This document shows positions 22,886 through 30,813 of a DNA stretch of 55,200 nt, in pieces. Positions within the stretch are counted from its first letter, which is position 1. Each line of letters begins with the position of its first letter. Both the position numbers and the translations under genes were made by a program. The DNA comes from a virus, in the IMG/VR virus record IMGVR_UViG_3300031355_000002, positions 1 through 55,200 of that record; one strand, written 5' to 3'. The notes beneath the pieces are model-generated. The model had not been told where the DNA came from, did not search any database, and was given only the letters and a program-made list of their open reading frames with translations.

Positions 22886-23296
22886 ATGGAAGACCTTGTA
22901 ATGAAAGCGTTGGTCGACGCACTCCGGACGATACACAGTCCCGCTCAGATGCTGGACTACTTCTTGAGGAAGTACCCACATGCACAGACCAGCCCAAGAA
23001 GATGGTGGTGTCTACTCTTTGAAGAGATCCGTCGATATTTCCATGGCCAGATGGCTGCAATGATTCCGATGGTCGCCTATATGAACTATCAGCAGATTCT
23101 CAAAAGCGCTGAGACTCTGTTCGTCGCTCAGTCACGCTCAATCATCCACGTATTGGAACGGAGGATCACCACATTCTACCAGAAAGAATATGATCCTTCT
23201 GAGCAACTAGCGTATATCCACACCATACGCAAGTCACTGCTCAATATAGCCAGCGCCATAATGATAGCGAAGGGGATGCAGAATGCCGGAAAATGA
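22886..23296 (+). CDS. Hypothetical helical protein
   Basis: 136 residues starting MEDLVMKALVDALRTIHSPA. Largely helical with a central AMIPMVAYMNYQQILKSAET. AGGAAG lies upstream. No motif recognised. It overlaps the next gene by 14 nt. Confidence 0.65.
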   Translation: MEDLVMKALVDALRTIHSPAQMLDYFLRKYPHAQTSPRRWWCLLFEEIRRYFHGQMAAMIPMVAYMNYQQILKSAETLFVAQSRSIIHVLERRITTFYQKEYDPSEQLAYIHTIRKSLLNIASAIMIAKGMQNAGK

Positions 23297-23654
23297 ACAA
23301 ACAGCACACTGGCCGAGACTCTTCACCTGCCCCATCACAAAGGAAGACGTGGAGCGGGACGACCTCGGAGAGATCATGGTCAACCCCACCTTCAGCGACA
23401 AAGACAAGATGATAATGAACCTCTTTGAAGGCTGCTTAGACTGTGACATGAGAGATACGTGCCTGGGGCCAGTGCCATACGTGCCGGCGACACGTCCTCC
23501 GTGCATCATAGTTAAGAGGGAATTCCGTGGAGAGTCTCTGAGCAAAGAGATGCCACACGATATCGAGCAGCTGATCCTCGACAGCGACTCACCCCAGCCA
23601 AACAAAGAGGGCAAGTACGTCCTCACAATCACATGGGAGGCGAGCGATGACTAA
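23283..23654 (+). CDS. Cys-containing hypothetical protein
   Basis: 123 residues. It contains FTCPITKEDVERDDLG and a Cys cluster CLDCDMRDTC, suggesting metal binding. The end (GKYVLTITWEASDD) resembles the strand that opens the following paralogous family. Not recognised. Confidence 0.65.
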   Translation: MPENEQTAHWPRLFTCPITKEDVERDDLGEIMVNPTFSDKDKMIMNLFEGCLDCDMRDTCLGPVPYVPATRPPCIIVKREFRGESLSKEMPHDIEQLILDSDSPQPNKEGKYVLTITWEASDD

Positions 23655-23919
23655 AACCAAACTCCAATGGATGGAGTGGGCTAGAGGATACGAGTGGCGC
23701 ACGAACCTGCGCGGAGCCCGTCTCGGTCTGCGTGTGTTTAGACCATGGAGGAACGACCCCACCTGGAGCTACCAGGTGCGATACATGGGCACACAGGCCA
23801 AAGAGGACAATGGTTTCACCTCGGCCGAAGAAGCTAAGCTCGCCGCGGAACAAGCTGCGCTTGACCTCCTGCGCTCATACTCGAAGCAAATCGCTGAAGA
23901 TCTGGAGAAACTGCTATGA
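23647..23919 (+). CDS. Tandem small-protein family, member A
   Basis: 90 residues. It shares a layout with five near neighbours: an opening K-L-x-W strand (TKTKLQWMEWARGYEWRTN), a central W-x-Y-x-hydrophobic strand (TWSYQVRYMG), then S-A-E-E-A-K-x-A-A-E and a C-terminal helix. Function unknown. The gene overlaps both neighbours by a few bases, implying coupled translation. Confidence 0.7.
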   Translation: MTKTKLQWMEWARGYEWRTNLRGARLGLRVFRPWRNDPTWSYQVRYMGTQAKEDNGFTSAEEAKLAAEQAALDLLRSYSKQIAEDLEKLL

Positions 23920-24206
23920 GCCTGAAACCCCGATTGAGCTGGACCTGGTGGCCAAAGAAGTTCTGGGGCGTGACGATCAAACACAAAGACGACCCCAATC
24001 TTGAGTTTGACCTCACAGTCTGGGAGGAACACCCGGGTGAGTGGAGTTTCAACATAGACGTCTTCGACTCGGCTAACAGCATGTGCAACACGAAACCGCT
24101 AGCAAGTGCGGAAGAGGCCAAGATCACTGCCGAAGTGACCTTGCTCACATACTTCAAAGTGATCCAGCAGCGACTAGCACAGATGGAAGAGGAGTTCGTC
24201 AAATGA
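23916..24206 (+). CDS. Tandem small-protein family, member B
   Basis: 96 residues. Same layout: LKPRLSWTWWPKKFWG, then EWSFNIDVFD, then LASAEEAKITAEVTLLTYFK. The ATG forms ATGA with the preceding stop. Confidence 0.7.
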   Translation: MSLKPRLSWTWWPKKFWGVTIKHKDDPNLEFDLTVWEEHPGEWSFNIDVFDSANSMCNTKPLASAEEAKITAEVTLLTYFKVIQQRLAQMEEEFVK

Positions 24207-24478
24207 AACCCAAGCTTGAATGGAATATCGCCGGTGGTGATGACAAGTACACCAGATGGGATGCCTACGTCAACCCCAACTTGGTGATTCAGATCCACAA
24301 GTGGGAAGATGACGATTTCTACCGGTACCAGATCATCTCGCCGTGGCTCAGGGAAGAGTTGAACGGACTCGTGTACGACGCACTAGAAGAAGTCCAAGCT
24401 TTCGTTGAGTTGAGAGCATTGGGCTGTCTCAAGGCGTTGGAGAAGGAGATCCACAGAGTAATGGAGGCCCTAACATGA
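24203..24478 (+). CDS. Tandem small-protein family, member C
   Basis: 91 residues from the ATG at 24203 (ATGA overlap). MKPKLEWNIAGGDDKYTRWD, then FYRYQIISPW and a helix DALEEVQAFVELRALGCLKA. It keeps the K-L-x-W opening and the aromatic-Y central strand but lacks the exact AAE motif. Confidence 0.7.
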   Translation: MKPKLEWNIAGGDDKYTRWDAYVNPNLVIQIHKWEDDDFYRYQIISPWLREELNGLVYDALEEVQAFVELRALGCLKALEKEIHRVMEALT

Positions 24479-24762
24479 TGGATGACACACATCCGACGAA
24501 GCTGACCTGGCGTCGAAACTACAGGCTGTTCGAAGCGTTTCTTAACGACTCTGATGGAGACCCAGCATTCCATCTGATGATAGAGAAGATCCCCGCCGGC
24601 TTCTACTTCCAGATCGTGGGGATCAACGACGCCATCAAGACGATAGCGAAGAAGACCTACCCAGACATCGTGACTGCACAGCAAGCTGCAGAGAAACAGA
24701 CGCTCAGCATCATAGGCAACATGATCGCCGAGTTGGCTTATATGAAGGGCATACTCGAATGA
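24475..24762 (+). CDS. Tandem small-protein family, member D
   Basis: 95 residues. HPTKLTWRRNYRLFEAFLND, then FYFQIVGIND and TAQQAAEKQTLSIIGNMIAE. ATGA overlap with the gene before; a second ATG 3 nt later is also possible. Confidence 0.7.
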   Translation: MMDDTHPTKLTWRRNYRLFEAFLNDSDGDPAFHLMIEKIPAGFYFQIVGINDAIKTIAKKTYPDIVTAQQAAEKQTLSIIGNMIAELAYMKGILE

Positions 24763-24962
24763 AGTATAAGGTCAAAGTCTGGTGCAACGACTGTACCGGC
24801 GTTGACGAGCAGGGATGCAACGATGGCTTCCCATGGTACATCACCGATGACGACAGCAACATCCGCCTCTTCGACACTGAGGCTGAAGCAGATGAAGCGG
24901 GATGGAAAGCGGTAGACGGTGTCGGCCCGTGGAGGTTCGAAGTGGAGGAAGTCGATGAGTAA
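24759..24962 (+). CDS. Small acidic protein inside the paralog array
   Basis: 67 residues. MKYKVKVWCNDCTGVDEQGC has Cys 9, 12 and 20; the second half (NIRLFDTEAEADEAGWKAVD, then PWRFEVEEVDE) resembles small phage proteins with an F-D/T-T-x-x-E-A pattern. It is not a clear member of the flanking K-L-x-W family. ATGA-coupled. Confidence 0.65.
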   Translation: MKYKVKVWCNDCTGVDEQGCNDGFPWYITDDDSNIRLFDTEAEADEAGWKAVDGVGPWRFEVEEVDE

Positions 24963-25230
24963 CGACAAGCCCAAGCAAGTCTGGACGCAGCAGGGAACAC
25001 ATGAGCTATGGGTGGCGAAGGTCCCGCCCATGTTCATTATGCGAGTGTTCCGCGTCGACTCCGGATACACGTACACGGTCGCCATCAAGGGCAACTTGGA
25101 GCAGCTCCTCTCGCGCACCGCATACGGCACACCCGAGATTGCCCAACTGTGGGCTGAAGTGTCCACGCTTGGATACATCAACGATAAGATCGGCGAGTTC
25201 GAAGACCTACGAAAGAAGCTGATGACATGA
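24955..25230 (+). CDS. Tandem small-protein family, member E
   Basis: 91 residues from the ATG at 24955, overlapping the previous gene by 8 nt. KPKQVWTQQGTHELWVAKVP, then YTYTVAIKGN and PEIAQLWAEVSTLGYINDKI. It has the family layout with V for L in the opening motif. Confidence 0.7.
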   Translation: MSNDKPKQVWTQQGTHELWVAKVPPMFIMRVFRVDSGYTYTVAIKGNLEQLLSRTAYGTPEIAQLWAEVSTLGYINDKIGEFEDLRKKLMT

Positions 25231-25475
25231 AGCTAGACTGGCGACCCAATGGACATGTGGATCTCTTCGGATGGATATACGCTTTCATATTCAGCTGTGG
25301 AGATCGCTGGCAATACACAGTACACATCACTGGAGCGTCCAACAGACTTCATGGCGTCACCGAGGGGTACGCAGAAATGGATGAAGCGAAAGAGGCGGCT
25401 GAGAAACACATCATCGAGCATATAACATATATCCAGAAACAACTCGGAAGCGTTTTGGAGGTAATGAATGGCTAA
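25227..25475 (+). CDS. Tandem small-protein family, member F
   Basis: 82 residues. MKLDWRPNGHVDLFGWIYAF, then RWQYTVHITG and MDEAKEAAEKHIIEHITYIQ. This is the most compact copy. ATGA overlap upstream; 8-nt overlap downstream. Confidence 0.7.
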   Translation: MKLDWRPNGHVDLFGWIYAFIFSCGDRWQYTVHITGASNRLHGVTEGYAEMDEAKEAAEKHIIEHITYIQKQLGSVLEVMNG

Positions 25476-25899
25476 GCCAGGAATACAGTCAGAGAAGCTG
25501 CAGCAGTTGAGGCAAGCATGGTTCGATTTCCATGATTCTCCACAAGACCCGATTGTTCAGAAGATATTCCGGACGGGGTGGCTGCACCACCTGAACATGG
25601 ACAACACGGTAGGGATCATCATCGAGCTGATGGAGGAAGGTCACTTACGCAATTGTCCGATCTCTCAGAGGCATGAGGGCTGTGAAGAAGCATACCGTGA
25701 GACCTGTGCTCACGTCCACTGGATCTTCAACAACGTACCGATCCGGATTCTCAGGGTTCCGACGATTCTCGGTCTCGCTGGTCACATCTTCCGCGTTGTC
25801 ATTAACATGGAGGACGAAGAGATACCAGAAGTGCCAGAGGGAACAAGCGACGCTGAGCAATTCTTCCAACTCAAGAAGATGGGGCATGAGGGGAACTAA
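25468..25899 (+). CDS. Hypothetical protein
   Basis: 143 residues starting MAKPGIQSEKLQQLRQAWFD. Conserved-looking segments include DPIVQKIFRTGWLHHLN and CEEAYRETCAHVHWIFNNV. Acidic C-terminal third. GGAGG lies upstream (TTTTGGAGGTAATG). Not recognised. Confidence 0.65.
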   Translation: MAKPGIQSEKLQQLRQAWFDFHDSPQDPIVQKIFRTGWLHHLNMDNTVGIIIELMEEGHLRNCPISQRHEGCEEAYRETCAHVHWIFNNVPIRILRVPTILGLAGHIFRVVINMEDEEIPEVPEGTSDAEQFFQLKKMGHEGN

Positions 25900-26090
25900 T
25901 GATGGCAACCAGAATCGAAGAGCTAGAGGCTCGGATCGCGGCACTCGAAGAGGGCAACGTTTGCCGATGCAAGGTCAACGTAGACGGGGATATCTACGAG
26001 ACTGGCTGCGAGAGAGACGTGTATGGTGGGCATGAGTGGGCTAGCTACAACTACTGCCCATTCTGTGGGAAGAAGATCGTTCGTGAGTAA
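25899..26090 (+). CDS. Zinc-ribbon mini-protein
   Basis: 63 residues. A short Glu-rich helix (RIEELEARIAALEEGN) precedes Cys residues VCRCKV, GCERDVYGG and YCPFCGKKI. The CPFCG knuckle indicates zinc binding. The start forms TAATG with the previous stop. Confidence 0.65.
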   Translation: MMATRIEELEARIAALEEGNVCRCKVNVDGDIYETGCERDVYGGHEWASYNYCPFCGKKIVRE

Positions 26091-26325
26091 CTTCACCTAT
26101 ATTGAGATTCCTGGTTGGGAAACCTACGGCGAGTTCAAGCGTCGTCCGTTCCACTGGTGTGACGATGCTCGATTCCTAGTGGGAGACGTGGCTTGCTGCT
26201 TCTCTTGCCACTACGACCAGGACGAGTTTGGCTATGAAATCTGCGGCTTCGAACATGACGGCGTAGAGTTCGAGGTCTGCTGTGCGCTGTCTGGTGCCTT
26301 CGACAAGATGAGGAATCCAAGATGA
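26083..26325 (+). CDS. Cys-rich hypothetical protein, GTG start
   Basis: 80 residues. The GTG at 26083 overlaps the previous stop (GTGAGTAA); an in-frame ATG 60 nt upstream would overlap far more. The product MSNFTYIEIPGWETYGEFKR contains WCDD, ACCFSCHYD and EVCC. The start is less certain than for its neighbours. Confidence 0.6.
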   Translation: MSNFTYIEIPGWETYGEFKRRPFHWCDDARFLVGDVACCFSCHYDQDEFGYEICGFEHDGVEFEVCCALSGAFDKMRNPR

Positions 26326-26519
26326 GGCGTTTCTTTCAATGGCTCAGCTGGCTGTGGCGCGGCAAGCCGATGAACATACGCAGCGGCTACCACTGTGGCT
26401 GTTGCGGGAAGTGGGTCTGGATGACATTCTCGATCCGTGACTATGAGGATACATGGGGCCCGACAGCGATTGGCTTATGTGAGGAGTGCAAAGGTGAAGA
26501 TTCAACAGTTCAAGCTTGA
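26322..26519 (+). CDS. Zinc-binding mini-protein
   Basis: 65 residues. A Trp/Arg-rich N terminus (MRRFFQWLSWLWRGKP) is followed by HCGCCGKWVW and LCEECKGED, giving two Cys pairs for zinc. ATGA overlap with the previous gene. Confidence 0.65.
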   Translation: MRRFFQWLSWLWRGKPMNIRSGYHCGCCGKWVWMTFSIRDYEDTWGPTAIGLCEECKGEDSTVQA

Positions 26520-26817
26520 ACCGTACAGCGAAGCCACTCAGCGGTTGAGGATACACTCCGGCAATCGCTTCATGCACATGGACTGCATGGGACATCACAT
26601 CGTCCTCTGGTTCATGGTCAACGAACAGTCAACCGAGAAGGACGTTGACTTCAGAGTGATCAAGACGAAGGCGCGGGGACATGGGATTGCTGCAATGCCT
26701 CCATTCCACTGCATCTACCTCGGGACAGCGACGAACGCACTGCTCGAAGCATTCCACGTCCTGGCTCTTCAGCCGGGCAAGCCCCACAACGACTTCCCGG
26801 AGAGGATACGGGTATGA
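26494..26817 (+). CDS. DUF7352-like hypothetical protein, GTG start
   Basis: 107 residues from the GTG at 26494, with GAGGAG about 7 nt upstream. KIQQFKLEPYSEATQRLRIH, then MGHHIVLWFMVNEQ and PFHCIYLGTATNALLEAFHV resemble a small phage family with an L-W-h-V...H-x-x-Y-L-G-T pattern (tentatively DUF7352). It overlaps the previous gene by 26 nt. Confidence 0.6.
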   Translation: MKIQQFKLEPYSEATQRLRIHSGNRFMHMDCMGHHIVLWFMVNEQSTEKDVDFRVIKTKARGHGIAAMPPFHCIYLGTATNALLEAFHVLALQPGKPHNDFPERIRV

Positions 26818-27167
26818 GAAAGCTCGGTCGACAGAAGAAGCCGCGGTGCAAAAAGATGATTATGAGGGGCTTCCATCACCACCAGTGTCAGCGAGCAGCC
26901 TGGAAGGATGGGTATTGCAAGCAGCACCACCCGAAGTCAGTTGCTGAGAGGCGCAAGAAGAAGGAAGAGAAGTTCAATCGGATAGCCGAAGTACGCAGGA
27001 AGCGAGACGAGAGATACCAACTCCTCAGCAAACTACCCAAGGCCGTGAGATCTGCGTGGCCTATGGTGAAAGATAAGTGGAAGAAGATCTGCCCGGACTG
27101 TAATGGCATCGGTGAGTGCGAGGAATGCTGGTATCTCACACTCAAGAAAGCAAGGGACATAGACTAA
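26814..27167 (+). CDS. Basic zinc-finger-like protein
   Basis: 117 residues. RCKKMIMRGFHHHQCQRAAW, then GYCKQHHPKS look like a Cys/His knuckle (C-x-x-x-GYCxxHHP). A Lys/Arg-rich helix follows, then KKICPDCNGIGECEECWYLT with CPDC and CEEC, a DnaJ-type or zinc-ribbon pattern. Likely nucleic-acid binding; function unknown. Confidence 0.65.
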   Translation: MRKLGRQKKPRCKKMIMRGFHHHQCQRAAWKDGYCKQHHPKSVAERRKKKEEKFNRIAEVRRKRDERYQLLSKLPKAVRSAWPMVKDKWKKICPDCNGIGECEECWYLTLKKARDID

Positions 27168-27307
27168 TGGGCATTGGAACTGGAATCGCAATCGCGGGCA
27201 TCTGGATTGGTGCGGGGATTGCCTGTCTCAATGATTACTTCGGTGAGTACAAGTGGGCAATCCTCTTCTTCGCGTCCCTCGGCACATTGATAGTGGCGGT
27301 GCTATAA
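27167..27307 (+). CDS. Small membrane protein, 46 residues
   Basis: From the ATG at 27167 (TAATG overlap). MGIGTGIAIAGIWIGAGIAC is the first hydrophobic helix and KWAILFFASLGTLIVAVL the second, joined by a short NDYFGEY loop. A two-helix hairpin is typical of phage inner-membrane effectors or holin-like proteins; no further evidence. Confidence 0.65.
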   Translation: MGIGTGIAIAGIWIGAGIACLNDYFGEYKWAILFFASLGTLIVAVL

Positions 27308-27501
27308 TGCAGGAATTCAAAGACGACTACCCAGAGAACACACCACCCAAGACGGTGTGGACATGCCGAGACTGGTACTTCGATGAACCGACGAAGCTCA
27401 CAAAGCGGGATGTCGAAGAGACCGAGTGTTCAACTTGCTCTGACAGAGCCGAGTGCAAGGGACCGGTTGAGTACCAGTTGAAAGAAGTTGATGATGCCTG
27501 A
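27307..27501 (+). CDS. Cys-containing small hypothetical protein
   Basis: 64 residues from the ATG at 27307 (TAATG overlap). MQEFKDDYPENTPPKTVWTC, then ECSTCSDRAECKGPVEYQ form a probable four-Cys site. The Cys layout echoes that of the 23283-23654 product (CLDCDMRDTC). Confidence 0.65.
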   Translation: MQEFKDDYPENTPPKTVWTCRDWYFDEPTKLTKRDVEETECSTCSDRAECKGPVEYQLKEVDDA

Positions 27502-27733
27502 GAAGCTACCGGTCGGCACACGGATCCGGTTCCTGCGGGAACTATCACAAGGCCCCACCGGCGATACGCCAGCATTCCTGTTCGCTCCGAAGGGTGGGCT
27601 GGGAACAGTGGTCGAGGATCCGCGTGGTTGTTGGGAGGGTCATATGGTCAAGTGGGACGGGTTCCACCGACCATTTGGTGCGCAACTCGGCGTGGAGTTT
27701 GAAGTGCTGTCAGTTGATAAGGATGGTAAGTAA
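27491..27733 (+). CDS. SH3-like small hypothetical protein
   Basis: 80 residues; start at 27491 or 27494. LPVGTRIRFLRELSQGP, then GGLGTVVEDPRGCWEGHMVK, WDGFHRPF and EFEVLSVDKDGK give a beta-barrel-like strand order (G-T-x-h-x-F...G-x-G-x-V...W-D). Function unknown. Confidence 0.65.
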   Translation: MMPEKLPVGTRIRFLRELSQGPTGDTPAFLFAPKGGLGTVVEDPRGCWEGHMVKWDGFHRPFGAQLGVEFEVLSVDKDGK

Positions 27734-27927
27734 TGAAAGTCGAGGTTCTATTCCATTCGAGCTCAACACCGAAGATCATCAAAGATGCGGTATCCGTCTA
27801 CACCAAGGGTCTCTTCGTTTGTGTGCAGAAGAAGTCGGGGCTAATACTAAAATGGCCAGAGTCTAACGTGTTCCAGGTAGCACACATGCATGGAATGCAC
27901 GAAGGATCTTCGATGGGAGGTCGTTAA
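27733..27927 (+). CDS. Small hypothetical protein
   Basis: 64 residues. MKVEVLFHSSSTPKIIKDAV, then YTKGLFVCVQKKSGLILKWP is beta-prone and could bind nucleic acid or metal (HMHGMHEG near the end). TAATG overlap. Confidence 0.6.
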   Translation: MKVEVLFHSSSTPKIIKDAVSVYTKGLFVCVQKKSGLILKWPESNVFQVAHMHGMHEGSSMGGR

Positions 27928-28241
27928 TGGGCTGGGGCAACTCGAAGTGCCAGGGATGCAGTCAGAAGGAAGAGAAGATCGCAGAACTGCAGAAACAAAC
28001 CAGGATATCCGAGGCCCATTGCATAGAGCTAGGTGAGAAGGTCAAGAAGTTGGAACGCGGCATCCAGAAGCGTGACGGGCACATGCTCAAATGTCCAGAA
28101 AGCAAGAGACGTAGACGACTTGAAGAGATCAACAAGAAACTGATAGAGGCCTTGGAAGAAGCAGTATACGCAGCAACACACAACACATGCACAAATCGCG
28201 TCAAGTGGCAAGCTGTAATTGCCAGGGCCAAAAGAAAGTAG
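27927..28241 (+). CDS. Zinc-knuckle plus coiled-coil protein
   Basis: 104 residues. SKCQGCSQKEEKIAELQKQT begins with a CxxC pair and continues as a coil, then HMLKCPESKRRRRLEEINKK. Same plan as several genes downstream (Cys pair followed by heptad-like KVKKLE). Confidence 0.65.
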   Translation: MGWGNSKCQGCSQKEEKIAELQKQTRISEAHCIELGEKVKKLERGIQKRDGHMLKCPESKRRRRLEEINKKLIEALEEAVYAATHNTCTNRVKWQAVIARAKRK

Positions 28242-28267
28242 ACCACTAGTCAACCAGGAGGTAAGTG

Positions 28268-29263
28268 ATGGCACTCGGGAATGATGACTATATCGACAGG
28301 TTGGAACGCAAGTGCAAGAAGCTGGAGCAGAAGCTAAACCTCGCAGAAGCAAAGACATCCAAGGTTGAAGTTGAGCTGTCTGACAGGCTCGTGAAGTTCG
28401 ACCAGATGGCCGACGACTTCAAGAAGGATGCCGACAAGGCCGAGTTCAAAGCTATAACACTACAGCAAAGGCTGTACGAAATAGCAGACGAACGCGATAG
28501 TTGGTGCAAGATAGCCAAGAGACTAGAAACAGAAAAGCAGCAGTTAGAGGCCGAACTAGAGAAACAGATGACAGAGGTCGCCAAAGCTGATGCATTAGAG
28601 GCCGAGACAGCATCACGCGAGGTGGACGCTATAGCTCGTGCCGAAGCTGCCGAGGCCACAGTGCGGACCATGTCTGCGAAGATCGAGGAACTAGAGAAAA
28701 CTCAGAAACGCCTTATGAGCGAACGAGTACGGCTAGCAGGACTTGCAGAGAAGGCCGAGGTAAAGATCGAGGAGTTGCATCAGAAGCTCCTGTCACACGC
28801 ACAACAAGAGCATCCTCACGAATACGAGGAGTTGGTCGAGGTACTGCACCGTGAGGAAACGCTTAAGGCCAAGGTCAAGGAGTTGGAGCAGCGGCTATTA
28901 CTCATTCCACCCAAGTTTGCGCCCACCGTATCAACTGTGGCTGGCCTGATTGCGGAAGCGGAGAAGATCGACAAACGCAATGTGGAACTGGATGCCAAGG
29001 TAACGGAGCTGGAGGACGATTTTCGCCGCATCAGCAATGAGTGCGACACGCAACAGGCCCGGGCAGAGGATGCAGAGCAACGCGCCGAGAAGGCCGAGGC
29101 CGAGCTGAAGCAATCCAACGATACCATTGAAGGAATGCAGACCGAGATCGAAGGATACGGGGCCAAGGTCAAGGAGTTGGGGGCACTGCTGGAGCGGTCG
29201 GGTGCATCTGAGCAGGCTTCTACTTCCCCAGACAAGGAGGCAGACAATGCTTCGGATCAGTGA
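28268..29263 (+). CDS. Long coiled-coil protein
   Basis: 331 residues, almost entirely a charged coiled coil. Heptad-like blocks recur: KLEQKLNLAEAKTSKVEVEL, IEELEKTQKRLMSERVRLAG, ETLKAKVKELEQRLL and GAKVKELGALLERSG. A short proline break (LLIPPKFAPTVSTVAG) lies near residue 215. GGAGGT precedes the ATG at 28268. The C-terminal tail EQASTSPDKEADNASDQ is repeated in shortened form at the ends of the next two genes. Possible structural or host-interaction role; unknown. Confidence 0.7.
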   Translation: MALGNDDYIDRLERKCKKLEQKLNLAEAKTSKVEVELSDRLVKFDQMADDFKKDADKAEFKAITLQQRLYEIADERDSWCKIAKRLETEKQQLEAELEKQMTEVAKADALEAETASREVDAIARAEAAEATVRTMSAKIEELEKTQKRLMSERVRLAGLAEKAEVKIEELHQKLLSHAQQEHPHEYEELVEVLHREETLKAKVKELEQRLLLIPPKFAPTVSTVAGLIAEAEKIDKRNVELDAKVTELEDDFRRISNECDTQQARAEDAEQRAEKAEAELKQSNDTIEGMQTEIEGYGAKVKELGALLERSGASEQASTSPDKEADNASDQ

Positions 29264-29516
29264 GATCAAGCGGCTTATGAAGATCAAGCAAGCTGTTGGC
29301 GCTCCGTTTGAACATAACAGGGCCGACAGCACCAGATCGAAGGACGACCAGAAATGCCGCAAGTGCGGGAAGACTGGTCATTCACTTGACGAGTTTCTTT
29401 CACCGTACGACGGTCTCTGTGCAGAATGTTCTCCAAACTCTGCCACCAACGTAAGGAAGCGCATCGAAAAGGCTTCTACTTCCCCCTCCGAGGAGGTAGA
29501 CGATGCCACTGAATGA
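29247..29516 (+). CDS. Zinc-knuckle small protein
   Basis: 89 residues from the ATG at 29247 (GGAGG upstream, inside the previous gene's end). QKCRKCGKTGHSLDEF, then GLCAECSPNSATN give two CxxC pairs. The tail EKASTSPSEEVDDATE copies the previous gene's tail. Confidence 0.65.
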   Translation: MLRISEIKRLMKIKQAVGAPFEHNRADSTRSKDDQKCRKCGKTGHSLDEFLSPYDGLCAECSPNSATNVRKRIEKASTSPSEEVDDATE

Positions 29517-29793
29517 CGACCTCGCCGAACTGAGGCTGTATGTCGAAATGCGATTGAGCAAGGCAGAGAGTTACGTCAGCGAAAGCGAACGTGGGCAAAA
29601 CCGCAGGAACGGATGGGAGAAGTGGCACCGTCACAATCTCCCAAAGCGCGAGATGGCGCGGGATAAGTGGCTGCGGATACGAAACGGTATCGACGCCTTG
29701 CTTCGGAGCCAGAGTGCCGAGAAGTCATTCTGCCCGAAATGCACGTCGAAAAGTGCATCTGATAAGGCTTCTACCGGTAACAGGGGTGAGTGA
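29503..29793 (+). CDS. Small hypothetical protein with C-terminal Cys pair
   Basis: 96 residues. A helical, basic body (ERGQNRRNGWEKWHRHNLPK) ends in FCPKCTSKSASDKASTGNRG. The tail again has the K-A-S-T motif. GGAGG upstream lies in the repeated junction. Confidence 0.65.
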   Translation: MPLNDDLAELRLYVEMRLSKAESYVSESERGQNRRNGWEKWHRHNLPKREMARDKWLRIRNGIDALLRSQSAEKSFCPKCTSKSASDKASTGNRGE

Positions 29794-30230
29794 TGGATCA
29801 AGAGCTACTGAAAAGGCTTGGCAAAGAGCATTGTGCACTATGCGGCCGAGGCCCCAAGCCGCCCGGCTACTGGCTAGAGCTTCAGCAAGATCCTCTGGTT
29901 CCGGGTCAGTGGATATGTGGTGCATGTGGCAGCAAGACGGAATTGCGTAAGGCCCAGAAGTGCATCGCGGAGTTGGAAGCGAAGTTGGCCGAAGCGGACT
30001 CTGCTAATGGAGCGTTGATGGCAATGCGCGACCGAGCAGAGAACAAGGTCAAGGAGTTGCAGAAGCGCGTCTTGGAGTTGGAGTCCGAGCGTAAACTAGA
30101 GGCCGATGGTAGCGAAGATTTGAATCGCGCCGAGACCGCATTTGCTCTCGTAGCCGGCCTCCGAGCCAAGGTCAAGGAGTTGGAGGCAGCGCTAGACGAG
30201 AAACAGAAGCAGAGGAGGATGAGTGATTAA
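29793..30230 (+). CDS. Zinc-ribbon plus coiled-coil protein
   Basis: 145 residues. HCALCGRGPKPPGYW and QWICGACGSKTEL form a four-Cys zinc ribbon in the first 55 residues; the rest is a coiled coil with NKVKELQKRVLELE and LRAKVKELEAALDE. The start forms TGATG with the previous stop. Confidence 0.7.
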   Translation: MDQELLKRLGKEHCALCGRGPKPPGYWLELQQDPLVPGQWICGACGSKTELRKAQKCIAELEAKLAEADSANGALMAMRDRAENKVKELQKRVLELESERKLEADGSEDLNRAETAFALVAGLRAKVKELEAALDEKQKQRRMSD

Positions 30231-30477
30231 CCTACCGAAGCCAAAGACGTGTTGCGCGATTGGCAGCTATGACCACACGGTGCCAACGGTAGTGGCGGGG
30301 CGGGTGCACGGTGTGGACCTCTGCATTTCGGACATAGTGGCCGCGCTGAATGCGGCGAACATCGAAACGATTGGGTCGTGCTGTGGACACGGTACGCAGC
30401 GCGGATACGTGCAGCTTGCAGACGGCAGGATGCTGCTAGTAGACATACAATCAGATGGCAATGCGGAGGTGGAATAA
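30223..30477 (+). CDS. Small phage protein with GSCCGHG motif, GTG start
   Basis: 84 residues from the GTG at 30223, preceded by AGGAGGATGA. The core VDLCISDIVAALNAANIETI, then GSCCGHGTQRGYVQLADGRM resembles a conserved small phage protein; the CCGHG segment may bind metal. Function unknown. Confidence 0.65.
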   Translation: MINLPKPKTCCAIGSYDHTVPTVVAGRVHGVDLCISDIVAALNAANIETIGSCCGHGTQRGYVQLADGRMLLVDIQSDGNAEVE

Positions 30478-30788
30478 TGGGCCGCGTAGGTACTATCAGG
30501 GACGTTAAGCGGATGTTGGCGCTGGACGCGGAAATCGCTGCGCTGCAGAAGAAGCAACGGGCGCTGTACGAATCCATAGATGGCTGGAAACCGCCAGCAA
30601 AGTTGCGGCCCATGATGCCAGAGGACGTCAAGGTCGGACAAATCTACTGGGGCCATGTCGATGACCCAGAGGAATGCTACTGGAACGAGATCGCAGAGAT
30701 CATCGGTAGGCCAGATGACGAGTTCAAGGCATGGTGCGCTGCAGACGGCTGCCGGTACGGGATCTGGGAGAAGTGGGTCCAGGTCTAG
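30477..30788 (+). CDS. Small hypothetical protein
   Basis: 103 residues from the ATG at 30477 (TAATG overlap). MGRVGTIRDVKRMLALDAEI, then a short coil, a KVGQIYWGHV strand and a C-terminal GCRYGIWEKWVQV. No family recognised. Confidence 0.65.
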   Translation: MGRVGTIRDVKRMLALDAEIAALQKKQRALYESIDGWKPPAKLRPMMPEDVKVGQIYWGHVDDPEECYWNEIAEIIGRPDDEFKAWCAADGCRYGIWEKWVQV

Positions 30789-30813
30789 CTGAAAGATTAT
30801 CAGGGGGCAGCGA

